A stretch of DNA of 64,000 nucleotides from an uncultured Saprospiraceae bacterium. Lineage in GTDB: Bacteria > Bacteroidota > Bacteroidia > Chitinophagales > Saprospiraceae. A program made the translations under genes and the position numbers. Under the pieces are notes generated by a model. The model ran no database searches. It saw only the letters and a list, made by a program, of their open reading frames with translations, and was not told where the DNA came from. The stretch spans positions 1 through 64,000 of the forward strand of contig CALFWO010000016.1 in the NCBI GenBank assembly GCA_937928045.1, written 5' to 3'. Of this stretch, positions 9,467 to 16,908 are shown in pieces (positions within the stretch are counted from its first letter, which is position 1; each line of letters begins with the position of its first letter).

Positions 9467-10447
9467 TTAAGCTTTAGCTATTGAATCGCTCATTTGAGCC
9501 GAATATTTTTTTTTAAGTTCCTCGATCATAGTGACACACATTTTGTCGAGATCGAATTGTGGCTTCCAATTCCAATCATTTTGGGCATCGGAATCATTGA
9601 TACTATCTGGCCAGCTATCGGCAATGACTTGTCGACTATCCGGTTCATAGGTAGCTTTAAATGTTGGTATGACTTTTTGAATAGCCGAGGTTAGTTCTTT
9701 AGGAGTGAAGTTTAATCCACCTAAGTTGTAAGAACTAATTGCAGGGTTTAATTTAGTTGGATGAACTTGCATTAATTCAATTGTAGCTCGCAAGGCATCA
9801 TCCATGTACAGCATTGGCAATCGCGTATCGTTTTTAAGGAAACAAGCAAAAGGTTCACTCAAAACAGCTTTGTGAAAAATGTCAACGGCGTAATCTGTTG
9901 TTCCTCCACCAGCAGGAGACTGATAAGAAATTAGTCCAGGGAATCTGAGCGATCTAATATCCATTCCAAACTTGCTATTGTAGTATGTTGCCCAATTTTC
10001 TCCGGCAACTTTACTCAACCCATATACAGTTGTTGGATTAAGATTAGAGTTTTGCGGTGTTTGCACTCTTTCGTTGTGAGGACCAAACACTGCTATTGAA
10101 CTGGGATAAAATACACGTTCAAGTTGATGCTTTTTGGCAGTTTCAAGAACATTTAACCAAGAATTCATATTGATATCCCAGGTTCTTAATGGGTCTTTTT
10201 CGCCGTTTGCGGATAGGATCGCGACCAAGTGATATATTCTTGTGACCTTATGTGTTATAACGATATCATCTAATCGCTTGATATCTAGAGCGTCAAGGAT
10301 TTCGAAAGAACCTTCTTTGGCTAAAGGGCTCCATCTAATGTCAGAAGCAATGACATTTTCTTTGCCCCACTTCAAACGAAGTCGTTCGGTAAGAACAGAG
10401 CCTATCTGGCCTCCTGCGCCGGTAATAAGCACTACAGGTTTATTCAT
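9467..10447 (-). CDS. tdh: L-threonine 3-dehydrogenase, SDR type
   Basis: The 326-residue protein is an extended short-chain dehydrogenase with the NAD-binding motif GAGGQIG (residues 10-16), [10 protein letters not shown] (114-123) and the catalytic pair Tyr142/Lys146 in VYGLSK. On fold alone it could be any NAD-dependent epimerase. The adjacent kbl gene and the resemblance to the SDR-type threonine dehydrogenases known from Flavobacterium relatives make L-threonine 3-dehydrogenase the best call. This form is unrelated to the zinc-dependent Tdh of E. coli. It is the first gene of the tdh-kbl pair. Confidence 0.85.
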   Translation of the reverse strand: MNKPVVLITGAGGQIGSVLTERLRLKWGKENVIASDIRWSPLAKEGSFEILDALDIKRLDDIVITHKVTRIYHLVAILSANGEKDPLRTWDINMNSWLNVLETAKKHQLERVFYPSSIAVFGPHNERVQTPQNSNLNPTTVYGLSKVAGENWATYYNSKFGMDIRSLRFPGLISYQSPAGGGTTDYAVDIFHKAVLSEPFACFLKNDTRLPMLYMDDALRATIELMQVHPTKLNPAISSYNLGGLNFTPKELTSAIQKVIPTFKATYEPDSRQVIADSWPDSINDSDAQNDWNWKPQFDLDKMCVTMIEELKKKYSAQMSDSIAKA

Positions 10448-10548
10448 CTGATCTTTCTTCTATTTGGTTAGTTTAATCTAAAGGCAAGGTAACAACAAAT
10501 TGGGTAAATGAGAGGACGAAATCGGTCAAAAATGGAATAAATCAGTAG

Positions 10549-10995
10549 CTATTGGTAGGCAGGAAGTTCTGTTAAGAAATTGAAGGATTTGTTTTCCCAA
10601 TCTATATAGACCAATCGCAGTTCAGGGCCGTTTGTGATCAGCAAGTACGGTACCTTAAATTCTCTATTGTAATTGGAAATTTGCTCAAAGGTAAGATTTG
10701 ATAGTTTAACAGATGGTGCTTTACATTCAACCAAAAGAAATGGTTTTAGATTTGATTGATAAACCAATAGATCGTATCGATATTTCCTGCCAGAAATTTG
10801 TAATCCTTTTTCGGCATTGATCTTCTCCTTGGGATAATTGCCTTGGTCGATAAGAAACAACAAGCAAAGCTGTCGAACTAATTCTTCTGGTGTAATAACC
10901 AGATATTTTTTACGCAAGGGATCCCAAATCGTATTTCCCGTCTCAGCGTATTTGATCTTTAATTGATCTTGATAGTGAAGTAAATTTGTTTTCAA
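10549..10995 (-). CDS. HsdR N-terminal-like PD-(D/E)XK protein
   Basis: The product is 148 residues and matches the stand-alone type I restriction HsdR_N-like family common in Bacteroidota. A PD-(D/E)XK nuclease core can be read: Asp75 in KYRYDLLVY, then Glu90 and Lys92 in LLVECKAP, 15 and 17 residues later. There is no helicase domain and no methylase or specificity gene nearby, so it is not part of a classical restriction system. It lies nine bases after the receiver-Hpt gene and is likely the last gene of the signalling operon at 10549-15447. Its biological role is unknown. The nuclease activity is inferred from motif residues only. Confidence 0.78.
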   Translation of the reverse strand: MKTNLLHYQDQLKIKYAETGNTIWDPLRKKYLVITPEELVRQLCLLFLIDQGNYPKEKINAEKGLQISGRKYRYDLLVYQSNLKPFLLVECKAPSVKLSNLTFEQISNYNREFKVPYLLITNGPELRLVYIDWENKSFNFLTELPAYQ

Positions 10996-11004
10996 TTAAG
11001 TGCT

Positions 11005-11757
11005 TTATTGATTGCTAAGGATGCTTCGACAATCCTTAACGATGTTTTGGAATAAATTTACTTTTTCGAAAAATGAGGTTGATTCATTTAGGATAGCAGA
11101 CCAATCTATTTCATCTTTTGAACTTTCTATTTCCCACTTGTTTAATGTTGCCAATATATCCTTGGCACCAAGAACACGAAAAGAGGATTGAGTTTTGTGA
11201 CTCAAAAAATGGGTTGATTTTTTGTCTTTTGAGTTTACCGCTTTTAATAAATTTTGGATTTGAATAGGGTAAATATCGTTTAGAAAAATTTCTATAATTT
11301 CTTTCTTAATAGAATTGTCATTATCAAAATGTCTAGTCAACGATTGATAGACTTTATTAGTGGATTTACCAATTGGTTCAGGTGATTTTATTTTAATCTT
11401 TTCATCATAATTACTCATTTCATTTTTTATTTTATCCAGGTATTCCAATTGTTGATCTTTAATGAAAAAGTTATACAATCCATTTTTCTTTAGGCTATTT
11501 ATTTCCTCAGTTTCTAATTCACCAGAAACGCAGATCAAATTAGCGGAACCAATAAAAGGCAGAATTTCAACTAGCGTTCCGTCCGGTAAATTGAAATCTG
11601 AAATGATCCATTTGTAGGATTTATTTTTCAGAGAATGCAGTGTTTCAGCAAGGTTATGGCAGATTTCGACTTGACAAAGGGGGAAGTTTTTTGCCATCAT
11701 TCTTGTCAATGCCATTTGGTCAACAATGTCGTCTTCCAAAATTAATACATTTTTCAT
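11005..11757 (-). CDS. Response regulator receiver-Hpt hybrid
   Basis: The 250-residue protein has an N-terminal receiver domain. It shows the acidic pair in LEDD (8-10), a probable phosphoacceptor Asp54 in IISDFNLPDG, and Lys100 in FFIKDQ. A linker of about 35 residues leads to a C-terminal helical domain resembling histidine phosphotransfer (Hpt) modules. His187 in HKTQSSFRVLG aligns with the Hpt signature H-x-x-K-x-x-x-x-x-L-G, although the usual Lys at +3 is Gln. It has no DNA-binding or enzymatic output. The start overlaps the kinase stop by four bases. It probably relays phosphate between the kinase upstream and another receiver, perhaps the sigma-54 regulator. Confidence 0.75.
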   Translation of the reverse strand: MKNVLILEDDIVDQMALTRMMAKNFPLCQVEICHNLAETLHSLKNKSYKWIISDFNLPDGTLVEILPFIGSANLICVSGELETEEINSLKKNGLYNFFIKDQQLEYLDKIKNEMSNYDEKIKIKSPEPIGKSTNKVYQSLTRHFDNDNSIKKEIIEIFLNDIYPIQIQNLLKAVNSKDKKSTHFLSHKTQSSFRVLGAKDILATLNKWEIESSKDEIDWSAILNESTSFFEKVNLFQNIVKDCRSILSNQ

Positions 11758-14048
11758 TGGACGACTAATTTGGGAGATTGTTCATACAGGTCAAATTTGA
11801 AGCAAGCACCATTACCAATTTCAGATTCAACTTTTATTTCCCCATTAAAAAGATTTACAATTCGTTTGACAATCGTTAGTCCAATTCCAGTACTCTCTAT
11901 TTCATCTCTTGATTGCAAAGTTTGGAATATTTGGAATATCCTTTCTTGGTCTTTTTTCGCAATGCCCCTGCCGTTATCCTCAACAAAAAAACTGAAGTGG
12001 TCTAAGTCCTTCTCCCAATCAATTTTCACTTGACCATTTTCTTTGTCATTGTACTTAATAGCATTACTGATTAGGTTTTGAAATAGTTGAGTAAGTCTAG
12101 TCCGATCACCATTAAAATATGGCAATTTTTTTGGAATTAAAATCTTGAAATTTACCGGAGGTTGAATCAATTCAATTATGTCATCAATCACTATGTTTAA
12201 ATCTACTTTTTCTACTTTGGATTCGGTTCGTCCGATTTTAGAATATTCAAGAATTGCGTCAATAAAATTATGCATTCTATTAACCCTACTATGAATAAGC
12301 CGAAGTTTTTCAATCCCAGATTGATCCAACTGTTGTTGATAGTCTTCAATTAGCCAAGTTGACAAGGAGGAGATTGCTCTTAGTGGAGCTTTTAAATCGT
12401 GGGAAACCAAATAGGCAAAATTTTTCAACTCTAAATTTACCCGTTCCAATTCTTCCAATAGTTGTTCTCTTTTTGCTTCGGCCTCTTTTAATTTTGTAAA
12501 ATCTCTTGCAATATCTCGGGAACCTGCAAACTTACCGTCTTTATAAATTGCCGTAGAATTTACTTGAATATGTCTGATCTCTCCATCTTTTCTGATAATC
12601 CTTCCTGAATAATCAGAATAGAAACCATCTTTTAATAATTTTTCAAGATAAACTAATGATCGTTCTTTGTCATCAGCATGAACAATATCTGCAATTTTAA
12701 CAGACTTTAATTCTTCTTTAGAATAACCTAGTAATCTTTCAGCGGCGATATTTCCATCATTAAAATTTCCTTCTTCGTCGACTATCAATAAAGCATCATA
12801 CATATTGTCAAAAAGATCAATGTACTTTTTGTTCGTTTCGCGCAATTCAATTATTGCATTATTTTGCACTGAAATATCTTGAACCGAACCAATGTAAATG
12901 TGCTCACCATCAATTATTTTGGAAACGGCCTTGAAATTGCAGTGAATTATATTTTGATTACTGTCAAGAATTCTAACTTCAGTTTCAACATCTTTTTTAC
13001 TTTTACTTCCTTGAACAATTAATTCTACAAACTTTTTACGATCACTGTCGTGTACGGTATCTACAAAATCTATCAATCTTTTTGGCGCGTTATTGGGATC
13101 CATTCCCAAAATATTGTAAGCGTAATCAGACCAAAGCATCTGATCATTTTTTACATCGTAACGAAAACTAGCCATTTTTGCTATTGATTGAGAATTTAGT
13201 AATTCTCTATGACTTTGTTCAAGAGCAGATATGTTGTTTTGCTCCGCAGTTATATCCTTAATTATTGAAAGTCTAATATGTTCATTTGGAGCAGTCATAG
13301 TCATTGTGGCAACATTGGAAATTATCCTTTTTCCTTTGGATGTTACATGGTGCCAGATGTATCGATGCTTGCCAACCTTTTTTACTTTTGCAATGGCTTC
13401 ACGCTTTGCTTGATTCAAAGTTTTACCATTAAATTGTGTTGGACTACTAAATTTAAAATAGTCTTTTAAAATTTCATTTTTATCTTTTACCTCAAAATAA
13501 GTAAGGAGACGCTCATTGCAATCGGTATGCTTTTGTTTAACTGTATCATAAAGTAATAGTGCATCAAAAGCATTGTCAAATAAGAATTTGAATTGCTCTC
13601 TTTCAGCACCAATCTTTTTTTCAGATTCAATTTTGGAGGTCAAATCATTATGTATGATTATTACTAGCTCCAACTGTTCTATATCAACTCTTATACTTGT
13701 AATCGAGGTAAAAAATAAAGAGCCGTCTTTTGCCCTTTGTTGCCAGTTAAAAGAGATTTTATCTTGATGATCTAAAATAGCAAATTTACTTAGTGCCAAC
13801 TCTTTGGAAGATGTACCATCCGGTTGAAATTCCGGAACAAAAGTATATGGCTCAGAATGGATAAATTCTTCTCTTGTACACTTAAATAACTTGGCAATTT
13901 TTTCATTGACCAAAATTAATTCAGCGTTTTTCTTTTCGAAAATGGCAATTGCATCATTCGAGTTTTCCAGAAAAACTTTTAGAAATGGATCACGATAAAG
14001 CTGCTTTCTGTACGATTCATTCAAACAACTTATATTGTTTTTTACCAT
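11754..14048 (-). CDS. Multi-PAS sensor histidine kinase, soluble
   Basis: The 764-residue kinase has no membrane segments. Four PAS-like sensor domains can be read, at about 22-140, 150-268, 280-395 and 405-522. A HisKA dimerisation domain follows with the phosphoacceptor His550 in YLVSHDLKAPLRAIS. The C-terminal ATP-binding domain shows LISNAIKYND, FFVEDNGRGIAKKDQERIF and a GIGLTIVKRIV box. No receiver is fused to it. It lies seven bases after the NtrC-type regulator and overlaps the receiver-Hpt gene by four bases. It should therefore be the kinase of this phosphorelay. It senses something cytoplasmic; the ligand or cofactor cannot be read from the PAS sequences. Confidence 0.9.
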   Translation of the reverse strand: MVKNNISCLNESYRKQLYRDPFLKVFLENSNDAIAIFEKKNAELILVNEKIAKLFKCTREEFIHSEPYTFVPEFQPDGTSSKELALSKFAILDHQDKISFNWQQRAKDGSLFFTSITSIRVDIEQLELVIIIHNDLTSKIESEKKIGAEREQFKFLFDNAFDALLLYDTVKQKHTDCNERLLTYFEVKDKNEILKDYFKFSSPTQFNGKTLNQAKREAIAKVKKVGKHRYIWHHVTSKGKRIISNVATMTMTAPNEHIRLSIIKDITAEQNNISALEQSHRELLNSQSIAKMASFRYDVKNDQMLWSDYAYNILGMDPNNAPKRLIDFVDTVHDSDRKKFVELIVQGSKSKKDVETEVRILDSNQNIIHCNFKAVSKIIDGEHIYIGSVQDISVQNNAIIELRETNKKYIDLFDNMYDALLIVDEEGNFNDGNIAAERLLGYSKEELKSVKIADIVHADDKERSLVYLEKLLKDGFYSDYSGRIIRKDGEIRHIQVNSTAIYKDGKFAGSRDIARDFTKLKEAEAKREQLLEELERVNLELKNFAYLVSHDLKAPLRAISSLSTWLIEDYQQQLDQSGIEKLRLIHSRVNRMHNFIDAILEYSKIGRTESKVEKVDLNIVIDDIIELIQPPVNFKILIPKKLPYFNGDRTRLTQLFQNLISNAIKYNDKENGQVKIDWEKDLDHFSFFVEDNGRGIAKKDQERIFQIFQTLQSRDEIESTGIGLTIVKRIVNLFNGEIKVESEIGNGACFKFDLYEQSPKLVVQ

Positions 14049-14055
14049 GCTATTT

Positions 14056-15447
14056 TTATCCCTTAATTTTTTCCTTATTGATTTCTTTATCTTCTTTCAA
14101 CAATCTGTAAATAGTTGATTTTCCAATACCTAATTTTTTCGCAACTTTTCGAACATCGTTGTTGTACTTGAACAAATAATGATTTATTATTTCCATTGTG
14201 TGTTCCTTCAATGTCTTCTCTTCATGTAGAATACTTTTAGCACCTAAAGGATTGTTAAACACGATATCCTCTGGCATGATTACTTGTTGCTCACAAATTA
14301 CTGCAGCCAATTCTATAATTGCTTTGAGCTCTCTAATATTTCCTGGAAAGGAATATTGAAATAGTTTTTCTTTAGCTCCATCACTTAAGGACAACTTCTT
14401 CAATTTGTTTTCTTGAACATATTCTTCCAAAAAGTGATGAGTTAATATATATAGATCCTTACCGCGTTCTCTTAGTGGTGGTAAAGTAATCGGTAAACCA
14501 AGCAGTCTATAGTACAAATCTTCTCTAAAATTTCCCAGTTTAACTTCTTTGGCTAATTCTCTGTGCGTAGCAACAATTAAGCGCGTTTCGAATGAAATAA
14601 GATCAGTTCCCCCAACTCTTTTAATTTGTCTTTCCTGTAGTGCTCGTAACAATTTGGCTTGGATATTTATATTCATTTCCCCAATTTCATCTAAAAAAAG
14701 CGTTCCTTGATCAGCTAATTCAAACAATCCAATCTTTCTCGTATTAGCTCCGGTAAAGGCCCCTTTTTCATATCCAAAAAGTTCACTTTCCATCAGCTCA
14801 GATGGAATGGCAGAAACGTTGACGGCAACAAATTTTCCTTTATTTCTTTTGGAGTTAAAATGAATTGTTCGTGCAACTACTTCTTTTCCAGTGCCAGTCT
14901 CTCCTGTAATACTTACGGTAATATTGCTATGAACTGCCTTTTTGATAAGCTTAATGGTCGCCTGCATGGCTGAACTTTTCCCAATTAATTTCCCTTTGTC
15001 GAAGGCATATTGATTAGAAAGTTCTGCTCTTAACTCTTGAACTTCAATTTCAAGACTTACTTTCTTTTTGATATTTTCGATTGTAATAAAAAATCTATCT
15101 TTTGTCTGATCGTCCTTGACGATGTAATCATAAGCGCCCATTTTTAGTAGTTGCACTGCAACAGAAATATCATTTTGACCAGATAGAATTACAACTGCAA
15201 TTGATGGATCTGTTGCTTTTATTTTTTGCAGAAGATCTTCACCTGTGAAGTCCGGAAGACTATAATCCAGAGAGACTAATGTTGGCTTTAGGTGCAAATG
15301 TGCTAGACATTCTTGGCCATTCGCAAAAATTCGGACATCATGTTCGGGATTCAATCCGGCGACATAGCTTATCATTTTAGAGTAAATAGGATCATCCTCT
15401 ACTATAAATATCAATGTTGGATTAAAATGAGTATCCATTGTATACAC
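14056..15447 (-). CDS. Sigma-54-dependent response regulator (NtrC family)
   Basis: The 463-residue regulator has three parts. The first is a receiver domain with phosphoacceptor Asp61 in SLDYSLPDFTG and Lys111 in YIVKDD. The second is an AAA+ domain with Walker A GETGTGKE (182-189), the sigma-54 contact loop GAFTGA (229-234), a FLDEIGEM Walker B and the arginine-rich REDLYYRL motif. The third is a Fis-type helix-turn-helix near 432-455 (DVRKVAKKLGIGKSTIYRL). It should activate RpoN-dependent promoters when phosphorylated. A second in-frame ATG at residue 4 is an alternative start. It heads the operon, and a small inverted repeat lies just upstream (15452-15464). Target genes are not evident. 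Confidence 0.93.
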   Translation of the reverse strand: MYTMDTHFNPTLIFIVEDDPIYSKMISYVAGLNPEHDVRIFANGQECLAHLHLKPTLVSLDYSLPDFTGEDLLQKIKATDPSIAVVILSGQNDISVAVQLLKMGAYDYIVKDDQTKDRFFITIENIKKKVSLEIEVQELRAELSNQYAFDKGKLIGKSSAMQATIKLIKKAVHSNITVSITGETGTGKEVVARTIHFNSKRNKGKFVAVNVSAIPSELMESELFGYEKGAFTGANTRKIGLFELADQGTLFLDEIGEMNINIQAKLLRALQERQIKRVGGTDLISFETRLIVATHRELAKEVKLGNFREDLYYRLLGLPITLPPLRERGKDLYILTHHFLEEYVQENKLKKLSLSDGAKEKLFQYSFPGNIRELKAIIELAAVICEQQVIMPEDIVFNNPLGAKSILHEEKTLKEHTMEIINHYLFKYNNDVRKVAKKLGIGKSTIYRLLKEDKEINKEKIKG

Positions 15448-15451
15448 TTTG

Positions 15452-15464
15452 TCCCAATATGGGA
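15452..15464. promoter_or_regulatory. Inverted repeat just upstream of NtrC-type regulator
   Basis: TCCCA-ATA-TGGGA is a perfect five-base inverted repeat with a three-base spacer, four bases before the regulator's ATG. It could be an operator for autoregulation or a small mRNA stem near the start codon. No second copy was noticed in the window. Confidence 0.3.
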
Positions 15465-15622
15465 AAATTCTGACGATATACCATCGACTTGAAGATATTT
15501 ATTGTTAAAGTAATTCAAAAAGTAGCTTTGTAAATGTCACAAAACTCTTTTTTTTTACGTAAAACAAGTATCAGATCGCAGCTTCACAACTAATTTCCTT
15601 AACGATTGAGGAAAATGAAAAG

Positions 15623-15637
15623 GTCACATCATGTGAC
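15623..15637. promoter_or_regulatory. Perfect 7-base inverted repeat, possible operator
   Basis: GTCACAT-C-ATGTGAC is a perfect inverted repeat with a one-base centre, between the divergent signalling operon and the GT-like gene. The half-site TGTGAC recalls CRP/FNR-type half-sites, but here the two half-sites are adjacent with outward arrangement, so the binding protein is unknown. On the minus strand it is followed by CTTTTC, so a weak terminator is an alternative. Confidence 0.3.
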
Positions 15638-15752
15638 TTTAATGTTTTTGAAATCTATCTTTTCAATGACATCTTGACGATAGAAGTACCACAATAATTG
15701 GCTCCACATCAATATATAAACGCCTATAAAAGGGTAAACCCAAAATTTCAAA

Positions 15753-16346
15753 ATGATGAAGGATTTCCAAGTGGTGTGTATCACCGACCCATTAAAAGAT
15801 GAACATGTAGAAACAGTAGTAGCGGCATTTAGTGAATTATACAATTCAGTTACTTCTAAACACCAAAGAAGAATGCAATTGAATTTGATATGCAGACCTA
15901 GTCGAGTTTCTCCAATACTAGATTATGCAGAACGCCATAAAATTGAAGAACCGCTTCAATTAATTCCTTATAATTTGGAGCGACAAAAAGACCAACTACC
16001 ATTAAATGCCACGGTTCTTTTTCTACCAACAAAGGAAAGAGTAGGGAGGTTGGTAAGAGAATCATTGTCGAAAAGTATTCCGGTTGTTTCATTTCTTAAC
16101 GAAAGCGTTTCGGAATATATTGATCAAACCTGTGGATTGTTCGTAAGAGATAGAGGTTTTGGGTTCAACGTAGATGAATATTCCAAAGTCCTAAGAATGA
16201 TGTATTTCGATCCAGAGGTGCGAAAGCTCATGCATAAAGGGGCAAAAACCAAGTATCTTCAAATTACAGGAGGCTTAGCTAAAAAGACAGTAAATTCATA
16301 TACTCGAACTGCGGCTAGATCGACTAAGTCTTTTCAGACTCATTAA
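15753..16346 (+). CDS. Single-domain GT-B glycosyltransferase-like protein
   Basis: The 197-residue product resembles the C-terminal Rossmann half of GT-B (GT4-type) glycosyltransferases. A strand-helix pattern (QVVCITDPLKDEHVETVVAAF, with a basic ICRPSR loop) is followed by a NATVLFLP segment. Then come ESLSKSIPVVSFLNESVSEYI and TCGLFVRD, which mimic the nucleotide-sugar region where GT4 enzymes usually have an E-x7-E pair. The N-terminal acceptor domain is missing, and no ORF upstream could supply it. It is therefore either a naturally short homolog or a decayed remnant with an intact reading frame. Two ATG codons stand side by side at the start. Its 3' end overlaps the convergent membrane-protein gene by 23 bases. 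Confidence 0.6.
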   Translation: MMKDFQVVCITDPLKDEHVETVVAAFSELYNSVTSKHQRRMQLNLICRPSRVSPILDYAERHKIEEPLQLIPYNLERQKDQLPLNATVLFLPTKERVGRLVRESLSKSIPVVSFLNESVSEYIDQTCGLFVRDRGFGFNVDEYSKVLRMMYFDPEVRKLMHKGAKTKYLQITGGLAKKTVNSYTRTAARSTKSFQTH

Positions 16347-16878
16347 GATTAACATGTACTTGATGTACTTTTTCAAAATGATGAATATAATTTTTCAACG
16401 CTTTGAAGGTAAGATCATCACACATATCAAATTCGCAACGATAAGTTCCTTTCGGGCTGGGGATTCTTACCCAATTCCCGCCTGATAAAGGTTCTTTTAA
16501 TTCTAAAGGAGGTCTAAGATCAAATTGAATTTCTTGTAATTCTTGTCCAGTCAAGTGAAAAGATTGTTTTCCTTTATTTATTTTTAAATGTTCTTGACTA
16601 AGGGTAAGTGTCCCACCCAGCTCTTTTTTTTTCCTAAATAAAGTCGTTAATCCTCGAATAAAAATAATGCTGGCAATAATATAGAAGGTAACAGATATTG
16701 GACGAAGCCATTCCAAAAGGCCTAACTGTCTTGTAAGTTCTTCAATGAAAGGAACTTTTCCCAAAGTTAAATATTGATAAGTGCCACCAATAAGTAATAT
16801 AGCCGCTATGAAGCCATAGACAAAGGCAGATCGATCTAACCTTTTTCGACGAATAATATCTAATTTTAAGTCCTCCAT
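16324..16878 (-). CDS. Two-helix membrane protein of unknown function
   Basis: The 184-residue protein has a basic N-terminus (DIIRRKRLDRS), two hydrophobic segments near residues 18-38 and 58-78, and a soluble C-terminal part of about 100 residues. The C-terminal part has alternating strands (GGTLTLSQEHLKINK and later), which could be a small PH-like fold on the cytoplasmic face. I do not recognise a named family. It lies 30 bases downstream of the membrane subtilase gene on the same strand, so co-transcription is likely. The 3' end runs 23 bases into the opposite GT-like gene. Confidence 0.65.
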   Translation of the reverse strand: MEDLKLDIIRRKRLDRSAFVYGFIAAILLIGGTYQYLTLGKVPFIEELTRQLGLLEWLRPISVTFYIIASIIFIRGLTTLFRKKKELGGTLTLSQEHLKINKGKQSFHLTGQELQEIQFDLRPPLELKEPLSGGNWVRIPSPKGTYRCEFDMCDDLTFKALKNYIHHFEKVHQVHVNLNESEKT

Positions 16879-16908
16879 CCCAATCGCGAAAATAATAAAT
16901 TCAATCGA

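Larger units (their letters stand above)
15448..15752. other. Intergenic region between divergent genes
   Basis: This 305-base AT-rich stretch separates the NtrC-type operon (minus) from the GT-like gene (plus). It holds two short inverted repeats, 15452-15464 and 15623-15637, annotated separately. I see no clear -24/-12 sigma-54 site. On the minus strand, 15629-15751 could encode a 40-residue peptide with one hydrophobic helix from a TTG start, but its start abuts the divergent gene and I do not call it. Confidence 0.5.

Noticed and set aside
9467-10447. UDP-glucose 4-epimerase or similar sugar epimerase
   Set aside because: The fold would allow it, but the adjacent kbl gene and SDR-type threonine dehydrogenase features fit better.
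15629-15844. 71-codon minus-strand frame with a hydrophobic helix
   Set aside because: Its first part is antisense to the start of the GT-like gene. The last 40 residues (from TTG at 15751) look like a small membrane peptide, but the start would abut the divergent gene, so evidence is too weak to call it.
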